DNA of 64,000 nucleotides from an uncultured Paracoccaceae bacterium (GTDB lineage Bacteria; Pseudomonadota; Alphaproteobacteria; Rhodobacterales; Rhodobacteraceae), in assembly GCA_947492825.1 (NCBI GenBank), contig CANLNT010000002.1, forward strand, positions 814,501 to 878,500, written 5' to 3'. How positions within the stretch are numbered: position 1 is the stretch's first letter; every line of letters starts with the position of its first letter. The notes under the pieces were generated by a model, which saw only the letters and a program-made list of their open reading frames with translations, had not been told where the DNA came from and did not search any database. Both the position numbers and the translations under genes were made by a program. Positions 1 through 9,141 of the stretch are shown in pieces.

Positions 1-1080
1 CTGGCCAGTGTCGGCTCTGCCGCCTACCGCGCGGATGGGCGCGCGGGGTTCATTGATCTGACACAGGCGCGCAGATCACCGGGGTCCACGCTGAAACCGC
101 TGATCTATGCGCTGGCCTTTGATCGTGGGCTTGCGCACCCCGAAACGCTGATCGCGGATACACCGGTCAATTTCGACGGCTACCGCCCGCAGAATTTTGA
201 CGGCCAGTTTCGCGGGGAGTTGCGGGTCAGAACCGCCTTGCACCTGTCGCTGAACATCCCCGTCGTGCGCCTGACAGAGGCGCTGGGGCCGTACCACGTG
301 ATGGCGGCCCTTGATCGCGCCGGTGCGGCGGCCAAGGTGCCCGGCGATGTGCCGGGGTTGGCGGTGGCGCTGGGTGGTGTTGGGATCAGCCTGCAGGACA
401 TGGTGCAGCTCTATGCGGGCCTTGCGCAGGGTGGCAGTGCTGTGCCGTTGCAATGGCGCGCGGGCGATGAAGCCGTCGCGGGCCCGCGTATCACAGGCCC
501 TGTGGCAAGCTGGCAAGTGGCCGATATTTTGCTGCAAACGCCCCGCCCGCGCGGGGTGCGTGCCCTTGGCATCGCATATAAGACCGGCACGTCCTATGGC
601 CACCGCGACGCATGGGCGATTGGATTTGACGGGCGGCATGTGGTGGGTGTCTGGATGGGTCGCGCCGATGGTACGCCAGTGCCGGGGGCGTTTGGTGGCG
701 ATCTGGCCGCCCCGGTGATGTTTCAGGCCTTTTCGCGCCTGAAGTCAGAGGTGGACCCGATCGGCCCGCCGCCACCTGCGACCTTGCTTTTGCCCACATC
801 GCAACTGCCCGCACCCTTGCAACGGTTTGGCGGCCCGGATGTGGCAGTCGCAGGCCCGCAGATCGCCTTTCCACCCGAAGGGGCGGTACTGCCCATCGGG
901 CCAACAACAGTCAAAGTGCGCGACGGGCGCGGGCCTTTCACGGTGCTGGCAAATGGTGCGCCGGTTGCACAAAGCCACCGCCGTGACATCAGCCTTGACG
1001 GGTTGGGTGCCGGGTTTTCGGCCTTAACTGTGATTGACGCTGATGGCCGTTCAGACCGGGCGCAGGTCGAGGTGCGATAG
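1..1080 (+). CDS. pbpC: Penicillin-binding protein 1C, C-terminal part (5' end outside window)
   Basis: Periplasmic peptidoglycan synthase; the visible part is the transpeptidase domain that cross-links stem peptides, followed by the C-terminal domain typical of PBP1C. The reading frame is open from base 1, so the glycosyltransferase domain and membrane anchor lie upstream of the window. Catalytic motifs are intact: SxxK in SPGSTLKP (fragment residues 29-32), SxN in SLN (83-85) and KTG (194-196). The last roughly 90 residues form a beta-rich domain that fits BiPBP_C. The stop lies 4 bases from the stop of the convergent thiolase gene. It is cut by the window edge, not a pseudogene. Confidence 0.9.
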   Translation: MASVGSAAYRADGRAGFIDLTQARRSPGSTLKPLIYALAFDRGLAHPETLIADTPVNFDGYRPQNFDGQFRGELRVRTALHLSLNIPVVRLTEALGPYHVMAALDRAGAAAKVPGDVPGLAVALGGVGISLQDMVQLYAGLAQGGSAVPLQWRAGDEAVAGPRITGPVASWQVADILLQTPRPRGVRALGIAYKTGTSYGHRDAWAIGFDGRHVVGVWMGRADGTPVPGAFGGDLAAPVMFQAFSRLKSEVDPIGPPPPATLLLPTSQLPAPLQRFGGPDVAVAGPQIAFPPEGAVLPIGPTTVKVRDGRGPFTVLANGAPVAQSHRRDISLDGLGAGFSALTVIDADGRSDRAQVEVR

Positions 1081-1084
1081 CGGC

Positions 1085-2260
1085 CTAAAGGCGTTCAATC
1101 GCCAGGGCAATGCCCTGCCCGCCACCGATGCACATGGTGATCAGCGCGCGCGTCCCGCCGGTACGTTCCAGCGCATACATCGCCTTGACCGTGATGATCA
1201 CGCCGGTGGCCCCGACCGGATGCCCCAGCGCAATCGCCCCGCCATCGGGGTTCACGCGGGCAGGGTCCAGCCCCAACTCTTTGCTGACGGCGAGGGCTTG
1301 CGCGGCGAAGGCTTCGTTACTTTCGATCACGTCGAAATCTGCGATGGTCAGCCCGGTTCGGTCCAGCAGATTGCGCACGGCAGGCACCGGGCCGATGCCC
1401 ATGACCTGAGGTCGCACACCGGCATGAGCATAGCCAAGGATACGGAATTTGGGCGTCAGCCCCGCTTTGGCCGCGGCATCCGCCGTGGCCAGCGTGATCG
1501 CCGCTGCCCCGTCATTAATGCCAGAGGCGTTGCCCGCCGTCACGGAGCCGTCTTTTTCGAACACCGGGCGCAGGCCTGCCAAAGTCTCACCCGTGGTTGC
1601 CTTGGGGTGTTCATCGGTCACGAAATCAATGGTGTCACGCTTCACCCGAACAGGTACAGGCGTAATCTGATCGGTAAAATGCCCGGCGGCAATCGCGGCA
1701 GCCGCCCGCTCTTGCGAGGTCAGCGCAAAGGCGTCCTGATCGGCGCGGCTGATCCCGTGTTCGCGGCTGACGTTTTCGGCCGTCACCCCCATGTGGCCGG
1801 TGCCAAAGGGGCAGTTAAGCGCGCCCAGCATCATATCGCGCGTCTTGACGTCGCCCATTTTGGCGCCCCAGCGGGCGTCTGACAGGATAAAGGGCGACCG
1901 CGACATGTTTTCGGCCCCACCGGCCAAGGCAAAATCGGCGTCGCCCAGTTGTAGGGCCTGCACCATCGACACGATGGCCTGCACGCCCGAGCCACACAGG
2001 CGATTGACGTTCATTGCCGGTGTCGTCTCTGGCACGTCCGCATTCATCGCCGCCACACGGCTAAGGTACATATCGCGCGGCTCGGTGTTTATCACATGGC
2101 CAAAGGCAACATGCCCGATCTGCGCCCCGTCCAGCCCGGCGCGATCCAGCGCCGCCTTGGCAACGGCGGTGCCCAGATCAATGGGCGGGGTCGCAGCCAG
2201 ACTGCCGCCAAAAGTGCCGATGGCAGTGCGCGCGCCGCTGAGGATGACGATATCGGTCAT
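1085..2260 (-). CDS. Acetyl-CoA C-acetyltransferase (thiolase family)
   Basis: Condenses two acetyl-CoA, or thiolytically cleaves 3-ketoacyl-CoA, in the cytoplasm. The 391-residue length is standard for the family. The acylated cysteine is Cys89 (NRLCGSGVQ), the catalytic histidine is His347 in GHPVGATG, and the second cysteine is Cys377 in CIGGGQG. The start at 2260 gives the canonical N-terminus MTDIVILSGARTAIG and has an AAAGGAC ribosome-binding site; a longer upstream reading frame is low-complexity and lacks family similarity. No phaB or other polyhydroxybutyrate gene is next to it, so whether it acts in PHB synthesis, the ethylmalonyl-CoA pathway or fatty-acid breakdown cannot be told here. 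Confidence 0.93.
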   Translation of the reverse strand: MTDIVILSGARTAIGTFGGSLAATPPIDLGTAVAKAALDRAGLDGAQIGHVAFGHVINTEPRDMYLSRVAAMNADVPETTPAMNVNRLCGSGVQAIVSMVQALQLGDADFALAGGAENMSRSPFILSDARWGAKMGDVKTRDMMLGALNCPFGTGHMGVTAENVSREHGISRADQDAFALTSQERAAAAIAAGHFTDQITPVPVRVKRDTIDFVTDEHPKATTGETLAGLRPVFEKDGSVTAGNASGINDGAAAITLATADAAAKAGLTPKFRILGYAHAGVRPQVMGIGPVPAVRNLLDRTGLTIADFDVIESNEAFAAQALAVSKELGLDPARVNPDGGAIALGHPVGATGVIITVKAMYALERTGGTRALITMCIGGGQGIALAIERL

Positions 2261-2392
2261 GACGGGTCCTTTCGTGTGTCGCGGCCATGTTGCCGTGCGG
2301 CCCGGCACAGCGCCAGCGAGACGTTCCGTCACGGGCTGGTGTCCGGCGCGGCTTTGCGGTCTATCTGTGCCAAACCAAGAAGGACGCACCGA

Positions 2393-3049
2393 ATGCTGTT
2401 GAGCGCACAAGACATTCACAAGACGTTTCAAACGGCGGACGGCCCGTTTGATGTGTTGCGCGGCGTTAGCCTGTCGCTTGCCGAGGGTGAAACGCTGGCG
2501 CTGACGGGGGAAAGTGGCAGCGGCAAGAGCACGCTGTTGCATCTGATCGGCGGGCTGGATGTGCCGGACGAGGGCGAGATATTGTTGGACGGCGTCAATG
2601 TGGCTGCACTGGATGACACAGGGCGCGCGGCCTTGCGGCGCGGCAGGGTGGGTGTGGTTTTTCAGCAGTTCAACCTGATCCCAAGCCTGCGGGTGGTGGA
2701 TAACATCGCTTTTCAGGCGCGGCTGGCGGGGCAGTATGATGCCGCATGGTGTGCCGATCTGGCGGACCGGATGGGGTTGAAGTCACAGTTGCGCAAATAT
2801 CCGGAACAATTGTCAGGTGGCCAACAGCAGCGCGTGGCGATTGCCCGCACGTTGGCGCCGAAGCCACGGCTGGTGCTGGCCGATGAACCCACTGGCAATC
2901 TGGACGAGCTGACGGCAGAGGCGGTGTTGGAACTGATGCTGGATCTGGTGGCCGAGACGCAGGCCGGGCTGTTGCTGGTGACCCATTCCGACAGGCTGGC
3001 CGGGCGCATGGCCCGTCGGTTGCATCTGGCGCGCGGGGTGGTTGCATGA
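2393..3049 (+). CDS. ABC transporter ATP-binding protein (AttE/LolD-like)
   Basis: ATPase subunit of an exporter-type ABC system of the MacB/LolD class. It has 218 residues with Walker A GESGSGKST (39-47), signature LSGGQQQ (140-146), Walker B LVLADEP (from 160) and a switch histidine in VTHSD (about 198). The start at 2393 has AAGGA about 10 bases upstream and yields the usual N-terminus. Its stop overlaps the permease start by 4 bases (ATGA). The order ATPase, large FtsX-type permease, secreted lipocalin-like protein resembles the AttEFGH system of Agrobacterium. The substrate is unknown; lipids or lipoproteins are plausible from the class. Confidence 0.9.
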   Translation: MLLSAQDIHKTFQTADGPFDVLRGVSLSLAEGETLALTGESGSGKSTLLHLIGGLDVPDEGEILLDGVNVAALDDTGRAALRRGRVGVVFQQFNLIPSLRVVDNIAFQARLAGQYDAAWCADLADRMGLKSQLRKYPEQLSGGQQQRVAIARTLAPKPRLVLADEPTGNLDELTAEAVLELMLDLVAETQAGLLLVTHSDRLAGRMARRLHLARGVVA

Positions 3050-5436
3050 CAGGTGCGGTTCTGTCGGCGCTGTCATCGCACTGGCGGCGCAACCCTTTGC
3101 AATTGTTCACACTATTGGCTGGGTTGGCGCTGGCAACGGCGCTGTGGTCAGGCGTGCAAGCGGTCAATGCAGAGGCGCGCGCGTCTTACGACGCAGCCGC
3201 TGCGACGCTGGGCGAAGGGCAATTTGACCAGCTTGTGCCGACCGGTGGCAGCACCATTCCGCAGGCGACCTATGTGGCGTTGCGCCGGGCCGGGTGGCTC
3301 GTCTCGCCCGTGGTAGAGGGGCGGATCAATGGGGTTCGCCTGATCGGATTGGACCCTTTGACCGCACCGGGTGGGCTTGGACCTGTGCCGCTGGATCAAG
3401 GGGGCGACATCGGTGCGTTTCTCTCGGGCTCGGGGCAGGTTTTTGGCACACAGGAGGCGCTGGATGCCCTTGGCGACATCGCAGCAGAGCGGGTTGTGGC
3501 CACGGACGTGGCCCCCGGCATTGTCATGACGGATGTGGGCGTTGCTGCGCGGCTGCTGGGCCAGCCTGACGTGATTAACCGGATGATCGTTTCATCAGAG
3601 CAACCTATCGGGCGGCCTTCGCTGAACAGCGTCGCCCCGGACTTGCAGCTTGAGGCGGCGCAAAGCGGATCCGACATCGGGCGGCTGACGGACAGCTTTC
3701 ATTTGAACCTGACCGCCTTTGGATTGCTGTCCTTTGCAGTTGGTATTTTCATCGTCAATGGGGCCATTGGGCTTGCGTTTGAACAGCGCCGCCCGGTTGT
3801 TCGTACACTGCGGGCGTTGGGCGTGCCCTTGCCCCGGTTGATCGGCCTTATGGCGGTGGAATTGATGGTGATGGCGCTTGTTGCTGGGGCCGTGGGTGTA
3901 CTGCTGGGCTATCTGATCGCCTCGCTTTTGCTGCCGGACGTCGCGGCCACGCTGCGCGGGCTTTATGGTGCGGATGTCGCGGGAACCCTGCAGTTGCGCC
4001 CAGTGTGGTGGCTGTCGGGGCTGGCAATTGCGCTGGGCGGCACGGCGCTCGCCGCCGGTGGCGCGTTCTGGCGCTTGGCGCGGATGCCGCTTTTGGCAGG
4101 GGCCGCCCCCCGCGCGCTGGCGATGGCGGCCGGGCGCGGGGCCGTGTTGCAGGCTGTGGCCGCTGTGATCCTGCTGGTCGCAGCTTTGTTGTTGGGGATC
4201 ACGGGCCAAGGGCTGCTGGCAGGTTTTGCCTTGCTGGCCTGTCTGCTGATCGGCGCTGCACTAGCCTTGCCGCTGTTGCTGGATCGGGTACTGGCGCTGT
4301 TTCAAGGCCGCACGACCGAGGTGCGCGCCGCCTGGTTCTGGGCGGATACGCGCCAGCAACTGCCGGGCTTGTCGCTGGCGTTAATGGCGCTGCTGCTGGC
4401 GATGGCCGCTAATGTGGGGGTTTCAACAATGGTCAGCAGTTTCCGGCTGACCTTTACCGGGTTTCTGGACCAGCGCCTCGCGTCAGAGCTTTATGTGTCG
4501 GCAACGGATCGGGACGAGGCTGCGGCGTTGGAACGCTTTGTCGGCCCGCGCGTCGATGCGGTGTTGCCGATCCAGTCGGTTGAGGCGCAGATCGCGGGGC
4601 TGCCAACAGAGGTGTTTGGCGTGCGAGACCATGCCACTTATCGTGAAGGCTGGGCGTTTTTGTCCGCAGGCTCTGCACCGTGGGACGAGGTCGCAGAGGG
4701 CCGCGGCATCCTGATCAACGAACAACTGGCCCGGCGCGCCGAGTTGGAGGTGGGCGATGCGGTTCCGCTGGGTGGGCAGGTGCTGATCATTGCGGCGATT
4801 TATGGTGATTATGGCAATCCCATTGGGCAGGCGATCATTGGCGATGCGCTGTTCGCGCAGCTCTATCCGCAAAGCGTAGCGCTCAGGTTTGGTCTGCGCC
4901 TTGATCCTGATGACGTGCCCGCGCTGGTCACGGCGTTGGAGACCGATCTGAACATCCCGCCCGAGCAGACGATCAATCAGGCGCGGATCAAGCAGTTTTC
5001 GCTGGATGTGTTCGAACGGACGTTCACCGTGACAACGGCGCTGAATATCCTGACGCTGGCTGTCGCGGGCTTTGCCATTTTGATGAGCCTTCTGACCCTT
5101 GCTGCGATGCGCGTGCCGCAACTGGCACCGGCCTGGGCCATGGGCATGACGCGTGTGCAACTGGGCCGGTTCGAGCTGATCCGCGCCATCCTGCTGGCGG
5201 TTCTGACCGCAATTCTTGCGCTGCCGCTGGGGCTGGCATTGGCCTGGGTTCTTCTGGCCATCGTCAACGTCGCAGCCTTTGGTTGGAAGTTGCCGATGTT
5301 CCTGTTTCCGCTGGATTATCTGCGTTTGCTGGGTTTTGCGCTTGTTGCGGCGGCGTTGGCCGCCCTTTGGCCAGCGTGGCGTTTGTCGCGCACCCCGCCT
5401 GCCGATCTGCTAAAGGTGTTTTCCAATGAGCGTTAG
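3046..5436 (+). CDS. ABC transporter permease, FtsX/MacB-type, two-module (AttF-AttG-like)
   Basis: Inner-membrane permease partner of the preceding ATPase, 796 residues. An N-terminal membrane anchor is followed by a periplasmic segment (about residues 45-215), a first group of hydrophobic helices (about 220-345), a further long hydrophobic block (about 365-480), a second extracytoplasmic segment, and a last helix group (about 655-790). This is the duplicated FtsX layout in which two permease halves occupy one chain. In Agrobacterium the comparable system uses two separate permeases (AttF, AttG), so this looks like a fused version. It overlaps both neighbours (4 bases upstream, 11 downstream), consistent with tight co-translation. 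Confidence 0.87.
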   Translation: MTGAVLSALSSHWRRNPLQLFTLLAGLALATALWSGVQAVNAEARASYDAAAATLGEGQFDQLVPTGGSTIPQATYVALRRAGWLVSPVVEGRINGVRLIGLDPLTAPGGLGPVPLDQGGDIGAFLSGSGQVFGTQEALDALGDIAAERVVATDVAPGIVMTDVGVAARLLGQPDVINRMIVSSEQPIGRPSLNSVAPDLQLEAAQSGSDIGRLTDSFHLNLTAFGLLSFAVGIFIVNGAIGLAFEQRRPVVRTLRALGVPLPRLIGLMAVELMVMALVAGAVGVLLGYLIASLLLPDVAATLRGLYGADVAGTLQLRPVWWLSGLAIALGGTALAAGGAFWRLARMPLLAGAAPRALAMAAGRGAVLQAVAAVILLVAALLLGITGQGLLAGFALLACLLIGAALALPLLLDRVLALFQGRTTEVRAAWFWADTRQQLPGLSLALMALLLAMAANVGVSTMVSSFRLTFTGFLDQRLASELYVSATDRDEAAALERFVGPRVDAVLPIQSVEAQIAGLPTEVFGVRDHATYREGWAFLSAGSAPWDEVAEGRGILINEQLARRAELEVGDAVPLGGQVLIIAAIYGDYGNPIGQAIIGDALFAQLYPQSVALRFGLRLDPDDVPALVTALETDLNIPPEQTINQARIKQFSLDVFERTFTVTTALNILTLAVAGFAILMSLLTLAAMRVPQLAPAWAMGMTRVQLGRFELIRAILLAVLTAILALPLGLALAWVLLAIVNVAAFGWKLPMFLFPLDYLRLLGFALVAAALAALWPAWRLSRTPPADLLKVFSNER

Positions 5437-6457
5437 GGTTCTTTTGTTGTGCCTTGTGCCGCTTTCGGCGCAGGCGCAGGGCTTTGCAGGTTTGGGGGCG
5501 GAAGCCGACGGTTTTGCCGTGCCACAGCCCGACCCGGAGTTCGACTTTCCCGCCGATCACGGGCCGCACCCGGATTACCGGATCGAGTGGTGGTATCTGA
5601 CCGCCAATCTGGAGGCAGAGGACGGCACGCCTTATGGGCTGCAATGGACATTGTTCCGGTCGGCAGTGGCACCCGAGGCGGGCACAGGCTGGACCGCGCC
5701 GCAGCTGTGGATGGGTCATGCCGCAGTCACAACACCCGATGCCCATTTCGTGACCGAACGTCTGGCGCGTGGCGGGATTGGGCAGGCCGGGGTGATCGCG
5801 GACCCGTTTGAGGCCTGGATCGACGATTGGCAGTTGGCGGGCAGCTTTGATGACCTGCGCATGACCGCCAGCGGTCCCGATTTCGCCTATGACATGGACC
5901 TGACGGCGACGGGTCCACTGATCTTTCACGGCGACGCGGGCTATTCGGTGAAATCGGCGGATGGGCAGGCGTCTTACTATTACTCGCAACCCTTCTACGA
6001 CGTGTCTGGCACGCTGACCCTGCCGGATGGTAATTTAGCTGTGACCGGGTCGGCGTGGCTGGACCGGGAATGGTCGTCGCAGCCCTTGTCAGAAAATCAG
6101 ACCGGGTGGGACTGGTTTTCGCTGTCTTTTGATGATGGCACAAAGCTGATGGGGTTCCTGCTGCGGCAAAGCGATGGCAGCGCCTATTCCTCGGCCACGT
6201 GGATCGAGGCGGGTGGCACCACAGCTTATGCCGATGGTGCCTTTGCGGCGGTGCCGCTCGACACAGCGCAAGTTGCGGGGCGCGATGTGCCGACACAATG
6301 GCAGGTGACATTGCCCGACCGGGGGGTCGATGTCACAGTGACGGCGGTCTATGACGGCGCGTGGATGGATACATCCGTGCCCTATTGGGAAGGGCCGGTG
6401 ACGGTCACAGGGTCGCATCAGGGCCAAGGCTATCTGGAGATGACGGGCTATGAGTGA
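5426..6457 (+). CDS. AttH-like secreted lipocalin-type protein
   Basis: Exported protein of 343 residues with a clear signal peptide (hydrophobic LLLCLVPL stretch and a likely cleavage after AQA near residue 18). The body matches the AttH/CrtC family: the N-terminal hallmark RIEWWYLTANL lies near residue 52, and a later segment with WLDREWSSQ is also typical. The fold is two lipocalin-like barrels. In att-type systems the protein is the soluble partner of the ABC exporter; the biochemical role is not established. The gene starts inside the end of the permease gene and its own stop overlaps the next start, so all four genes form one operon. Confidence 0.87.
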   Translation: MSVRVLLLCLVPLSAQAQGFAGLGAEADGFAVPQPDPEFDFPADHGPHPDYRIEWWYLTANLEAEDGTPYGLQWTLFRSAVAPEAGTGWTAPQLWMGHAAVTTPDAHFVTERLARGGIGQAGVIADPFEAWIDDWQLAGSFDDLRMTASGPDFAYDMDLTATGPLIFHGDAGYSVKSADGQASYYYSQPFYDVSGTLTLPDGNLAVTGSAWLDREWSSQPLSENQTGWDWFSLSFDDGTKLMGFLLRQSDGSAYSSATWIEAGGTTAYADGAFAAVPLDTAQVAGRDVPTQWQVTLPDRGVDVTVTAVYDGAWMDTSVPYWEGPVTVTGSHQGQGYLEMTGYE

Positions 6458-7004
6458 GTGGTTTTCAACATTGGACGGCCTGCGGGACCGGGTGTGGGAA
6501 ACGCTCGCACAGGGCGTGGCGGATGCGGACCATCCGGCGCGCTATCCGACGTTTGCCACCATCTCGACCGATGGCTGGCCCGAAGCGCGGACCGTGGTGC
6601 TGCGGTCTGTTGAAAAGGGTGTTGCGATCAAGGTTTTTACGGATCTCTATTCTCACAAGATCCCCAGCCTAAAGGCCGCCCCGCGCGCGGCGCTGCATGT
6701 CTGGGACGCGGATCAGGCGCTACAGATCAGGTTACAGGCCGAGGTCGCGATTTTGACCGGGGCCGCAACAGATGTGGATTGGGAGACCGTGCCGGATCAC
6801 AGCCGCCAAAGCTATGGCACGCAACCCGCGCCGGGGCGGCCAATAGCCGATGCGCTGGACTATTCCAAGGTGCCCGACCGGGCAACATTTGCGGTGTTGC
6901 TGTGCCGGATCAGATGGATTGATGCGGTGCATTTGGGGGCAGATCACCGGCGCGCGGGCTATTCACGAGATGATGATTGGGCGGGGCAATGGCTTTCGCC
7001 GTAG
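6450..7004 (+). CDS. Pyridoxamine 5'-phosphate oxidase-related FMN-binding protein
   Basis: Split-barrel flavin protein of 184 residues. The N-terminal half carries the PNPOx pattern: FATISTDGWPEARTVVLRSV (about 31-50), then a FTDLYSHK segment that aligns with the FMN-phosphate binding region, and a basic SLKAAPRAAL stretch. It is shorter than and diverged from genuine PdxH and lacks the typical PdxH C-terminus, so I call it family-level only. It overlaps the AttH-like gene by 8 bases and is followed 25 bases later by selD. Nothing obvious links it to the ABC transporter except the shared operon. Confidence 0.85.
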   Translation: MSEWFSTLDGLRDRVWETLAQGVADADHPARYPTFATISTDGWPEARTVVLRSVEKGVAIKVFTDLYSHKIPSLKAAPRAALHVWDADQALQIRLQAEVAILTGAATDVDWETVPDHSRQSYGTQPAPGRPIADALDYSKVPDRATFAVLLCRIRWIDAVHLGADHRRAGYSRDDDWAGQWLSP

Positions 7005-7029
7005 GTCGCATTCAGGCTAGAGGGTTGGG

Positions 7030-9141
7030 ATGAGACCTGAATTTCCCCTGACCCGTGATCTGGTTCTGATTGGCGGAGGCCACACCCACGCGCTAGTGCT
7101 GCGCCGCTGGGGGATGCGGCCGCTTGCAGGCGCGCGGGTGACGGTGATCAACCCCGGCCCAACTGCGCCATATTCAGGGATGTTGCCGGGGTTCGTGGCA
7201 GGGCACTACTCGCGCGATGAGTTGGACATCGATCTGGTGCAATTGGCGCGGTTTGCCGGTGCGCGGCTGATTGATGGCGCGGTGAGTGCGATCGACCCGA
7301 TCGCGCGGCAAATCACCGTGCCGGGGCGGCCACCAATTGGGTATGACATTGCCAGCATTGATGTCGGCATCACCTCTGCCATGCCAGACCTGCCGGGGTT
7401 TGCAGCCCACGGGGTGCCTGCCAAACCGTTGGGTGTTTTCGCGAGCCGTTGGGATGCCTTTCGGTCGGCCGAGGCAGCACCCGACATCGCCGTCGTCGGT
7501 GGTGGCGTCGCCGGAGCAGAGCTTGCGCTGGCGATGAAGTTTGCGCGACCGGATGCCACTTTGCATCTGATCGATCGGGGTCGTGTGCTGGATGCTTTGG
7601 GGCATGTGGCGCGGCAAAAGATGCTGGCAGCGCTTGACGCAGCGGGGGTGACGGTCATTGCCGACGCAGCCGTGGCAGAAGTGACGGCGGATGCCGTGCT
7701 GCTGGAGGATGGCCGCAGCATCCCGTCGCAGTTCACAACTGGTGCGGCGGGTGCCAAACCGCACGACTGGATCACAGGGATCGGGGTAAAGGTGAAGGAC
7801 GGGTTTGTGGCCGTTGATGCCAACCTGCAATCGTCGGACCCGGCGCTGTTTGCGGTGGGCGATTGCGCCCACCTGACCGCCAGCCCGCGTCCCAAAGCAG
7901 GTGTCTTTGCGGTGCGCGAAGCCCCTGTTTTATTTGATAATCTGCGGGCCGCCCTGTCGGGTGGGGCGTTGCGGCCCTACCATCCGCAGCGCGATTACCT
8001 GAAGTTGATCTCTTTGGGCGAAAAGTCCGCATTGGCCGAGAAATTTGGCACCGCGCGGGCCGGGCCGCTGCTGTGGCGGTGGAAGGATCACATCGACGTC
8101 AAATTCATGCGGCAGTTCACTGATCTGGCACCAATGACGCCGCCCGCACCGCCACTGACCCATGCGCTTGGACTGACAGAGGCTTTGGGGGCAAAGCCGA
8201 TGTGCGGTGGTTGCGGGGCTAAAGTGGGGCGCGGCGCATTGCTGGATGTGGTTGGCCTGGGCGATGACGCGGGGGTTATCACCACTGGTGGCGCGCAACA
8301 GGTGCTGAGCACCGATCATCTGCGCAGCTTTTGGGCCGATCCGGTGGTTATGACCCGGATCGCGGCGGTGCATGCGCTGGGCGATGTCTGGGCGATGGGG
8401 GCGAAGCCACAAGCTGCCACGCTGAACCTGATCCTGCCGCGTATGTCGGATGATCTGCAACGCCGCACGCTGGCCGAGATTTCTGCCGCAGCACAAGAGG
8501 TTGTCGCAGAGGCCGGGGGGCAGATTGTTGGTGGGCATACCTCGCTCGGGGCGGAAATGACCATTGGGCTGAGTGTGACGGGGCTGTGTGAAAACCCGCC
8601 CAAGACGCTCGGCGGGGCGCAGGTGGGCGATGTTCTTATCCTGAGCAAGCCGATTGGCAGCGGCGTGATCATGGCAGCAGAAATGCAAGGGATCGCCGCG
8701 GGACATCATGTGATCGGTGCGCTGCGCCAGATGCAGCAGGGGCAGGCCGCGGCGGCTACGCTTTTGCTAGATGCCACGGCGATGACCGATGTCACCGGTT
8801 TTGGGCTGGCGGGGCATTTGAACGGGATATGTGCGGCCTCGGGCGTGGGGGTGCAGCTTGTGCTGGATGAAATCCCGATGCTGGATGGTGCAGTTGAGCT
8901 GTCGGAAAGGGGCGTCAGATCAAGCCTTTATGCTGACAATCTGGCCGGGGCAGGTGTGGTCACAGGGGTGGGCGGCGCCCGGTTTGACCTGCTGTTTGAT
9001 CCGCAAACGGCGGGTGGGCTCTTGGCGAGCTTGCCTGCGGCCAAATCCGGTGCGGCGCTGTCGGGGTTGCAAAACGCCGGCTATGCCGCGGCGATCATTG
9101 GTGAAGTGACCGACGGGCCTGCTGCGATTACAGTGCGTTGA
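7030..9141 (+). CDS. selD: Fusion of FAD-dependent NADH-dehydrogenase-like domain and selenide, water dikinase
   Basis: Makes selenophosphate from selenide and ATP; 703 residues, about twice the size of plain SelD. Residues 1 to about 370 form a two-dinucleotide-domain flavoprotein of the NDH-2/sulfide:quinone oxidoreductase type (LIGGGHTHAL near residue 11, VVGGGVAGAELAL near 155, a VGDCAHL FAD motif near 277). The SelD part starts near residue 385; catalytic Cys395 and Lys398 sit in CGGCGAKVG, equivalent to E. coli Cys17 and Lys20. The catalytic residue is a normal TGC cysteine, not selenocysteine. The fusion may couple redox handling of selenium to its activation. It converges with selU, overlapping by 14 bases. 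Confidence 0.93.
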   Translation: MRPEFPLTRDLVLIGGGHTHALVLRRWGMRPLAGARVTVINPGPTAPYSGMLPGFVAGHYSRDELDIDLVQLARFAGARLIDGAVSAIDPIARQITVPGRPPIGYDIASIDVGITSAMPDLPGFAAHGVPAKPLGVFASRWDAFRSAEAAPDIAVVGGGVAGAELALAMKFARPDATLHLIDRGRVLDALGHVARQKMLAALDAAGVTVIADAAVAEVTADAVLLEDGRSIPSQFTTGAAGAKPHDWITGIGVKVKDGFVAVDANLQSSDPALFAVGDCAHLTASPRPKAGVFAVREAPVLFDNLRAALSGGALRPYHPQRDYLKLISLGEKSALAEKFGTARAGPLLWRWKDHIDVKFMRQFTDLAPMTPPAPPLTHALGLTEALGAKPMCGGCGAKVGRGALLDVVGLGDDAGVITTGGAQQVLSTDHLRSFWADPVVMTRIAAVHALGDVWAMGAKPQAATLNLILPRMSDDLQRRTLAEISAAAQEVVAEAGGQIVGGHTSLGAEMTIGLSVTGLCENPPKTLGGAQVGDVLILSKPIGSGVIMAAEMQGIAAGHHVIGALRQMQQGQAAAATLLLDATAMTDVTGFGLAGHLNGICAASGVGVQLVLDEIPMLDGAVELSERGVRSSLYADNLAGAGVVTGVGGARFDLLFDPQTAGGLLASLPAAKSGAALSGLQNAGYAAAIIGEVTDGPAAITVR

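Noticed and set aside
1-1080. pbpC as truncated pseudogene
   Set aside because: The frame is open to base 1 and all transpeptidase motifs are intact; truncation is due to the window edge.
8203-8223. Possible selenocysteine in SelD
   Set aside because: The catalytic position is an ordinary TGC codon and no in-frame TGA is needed.
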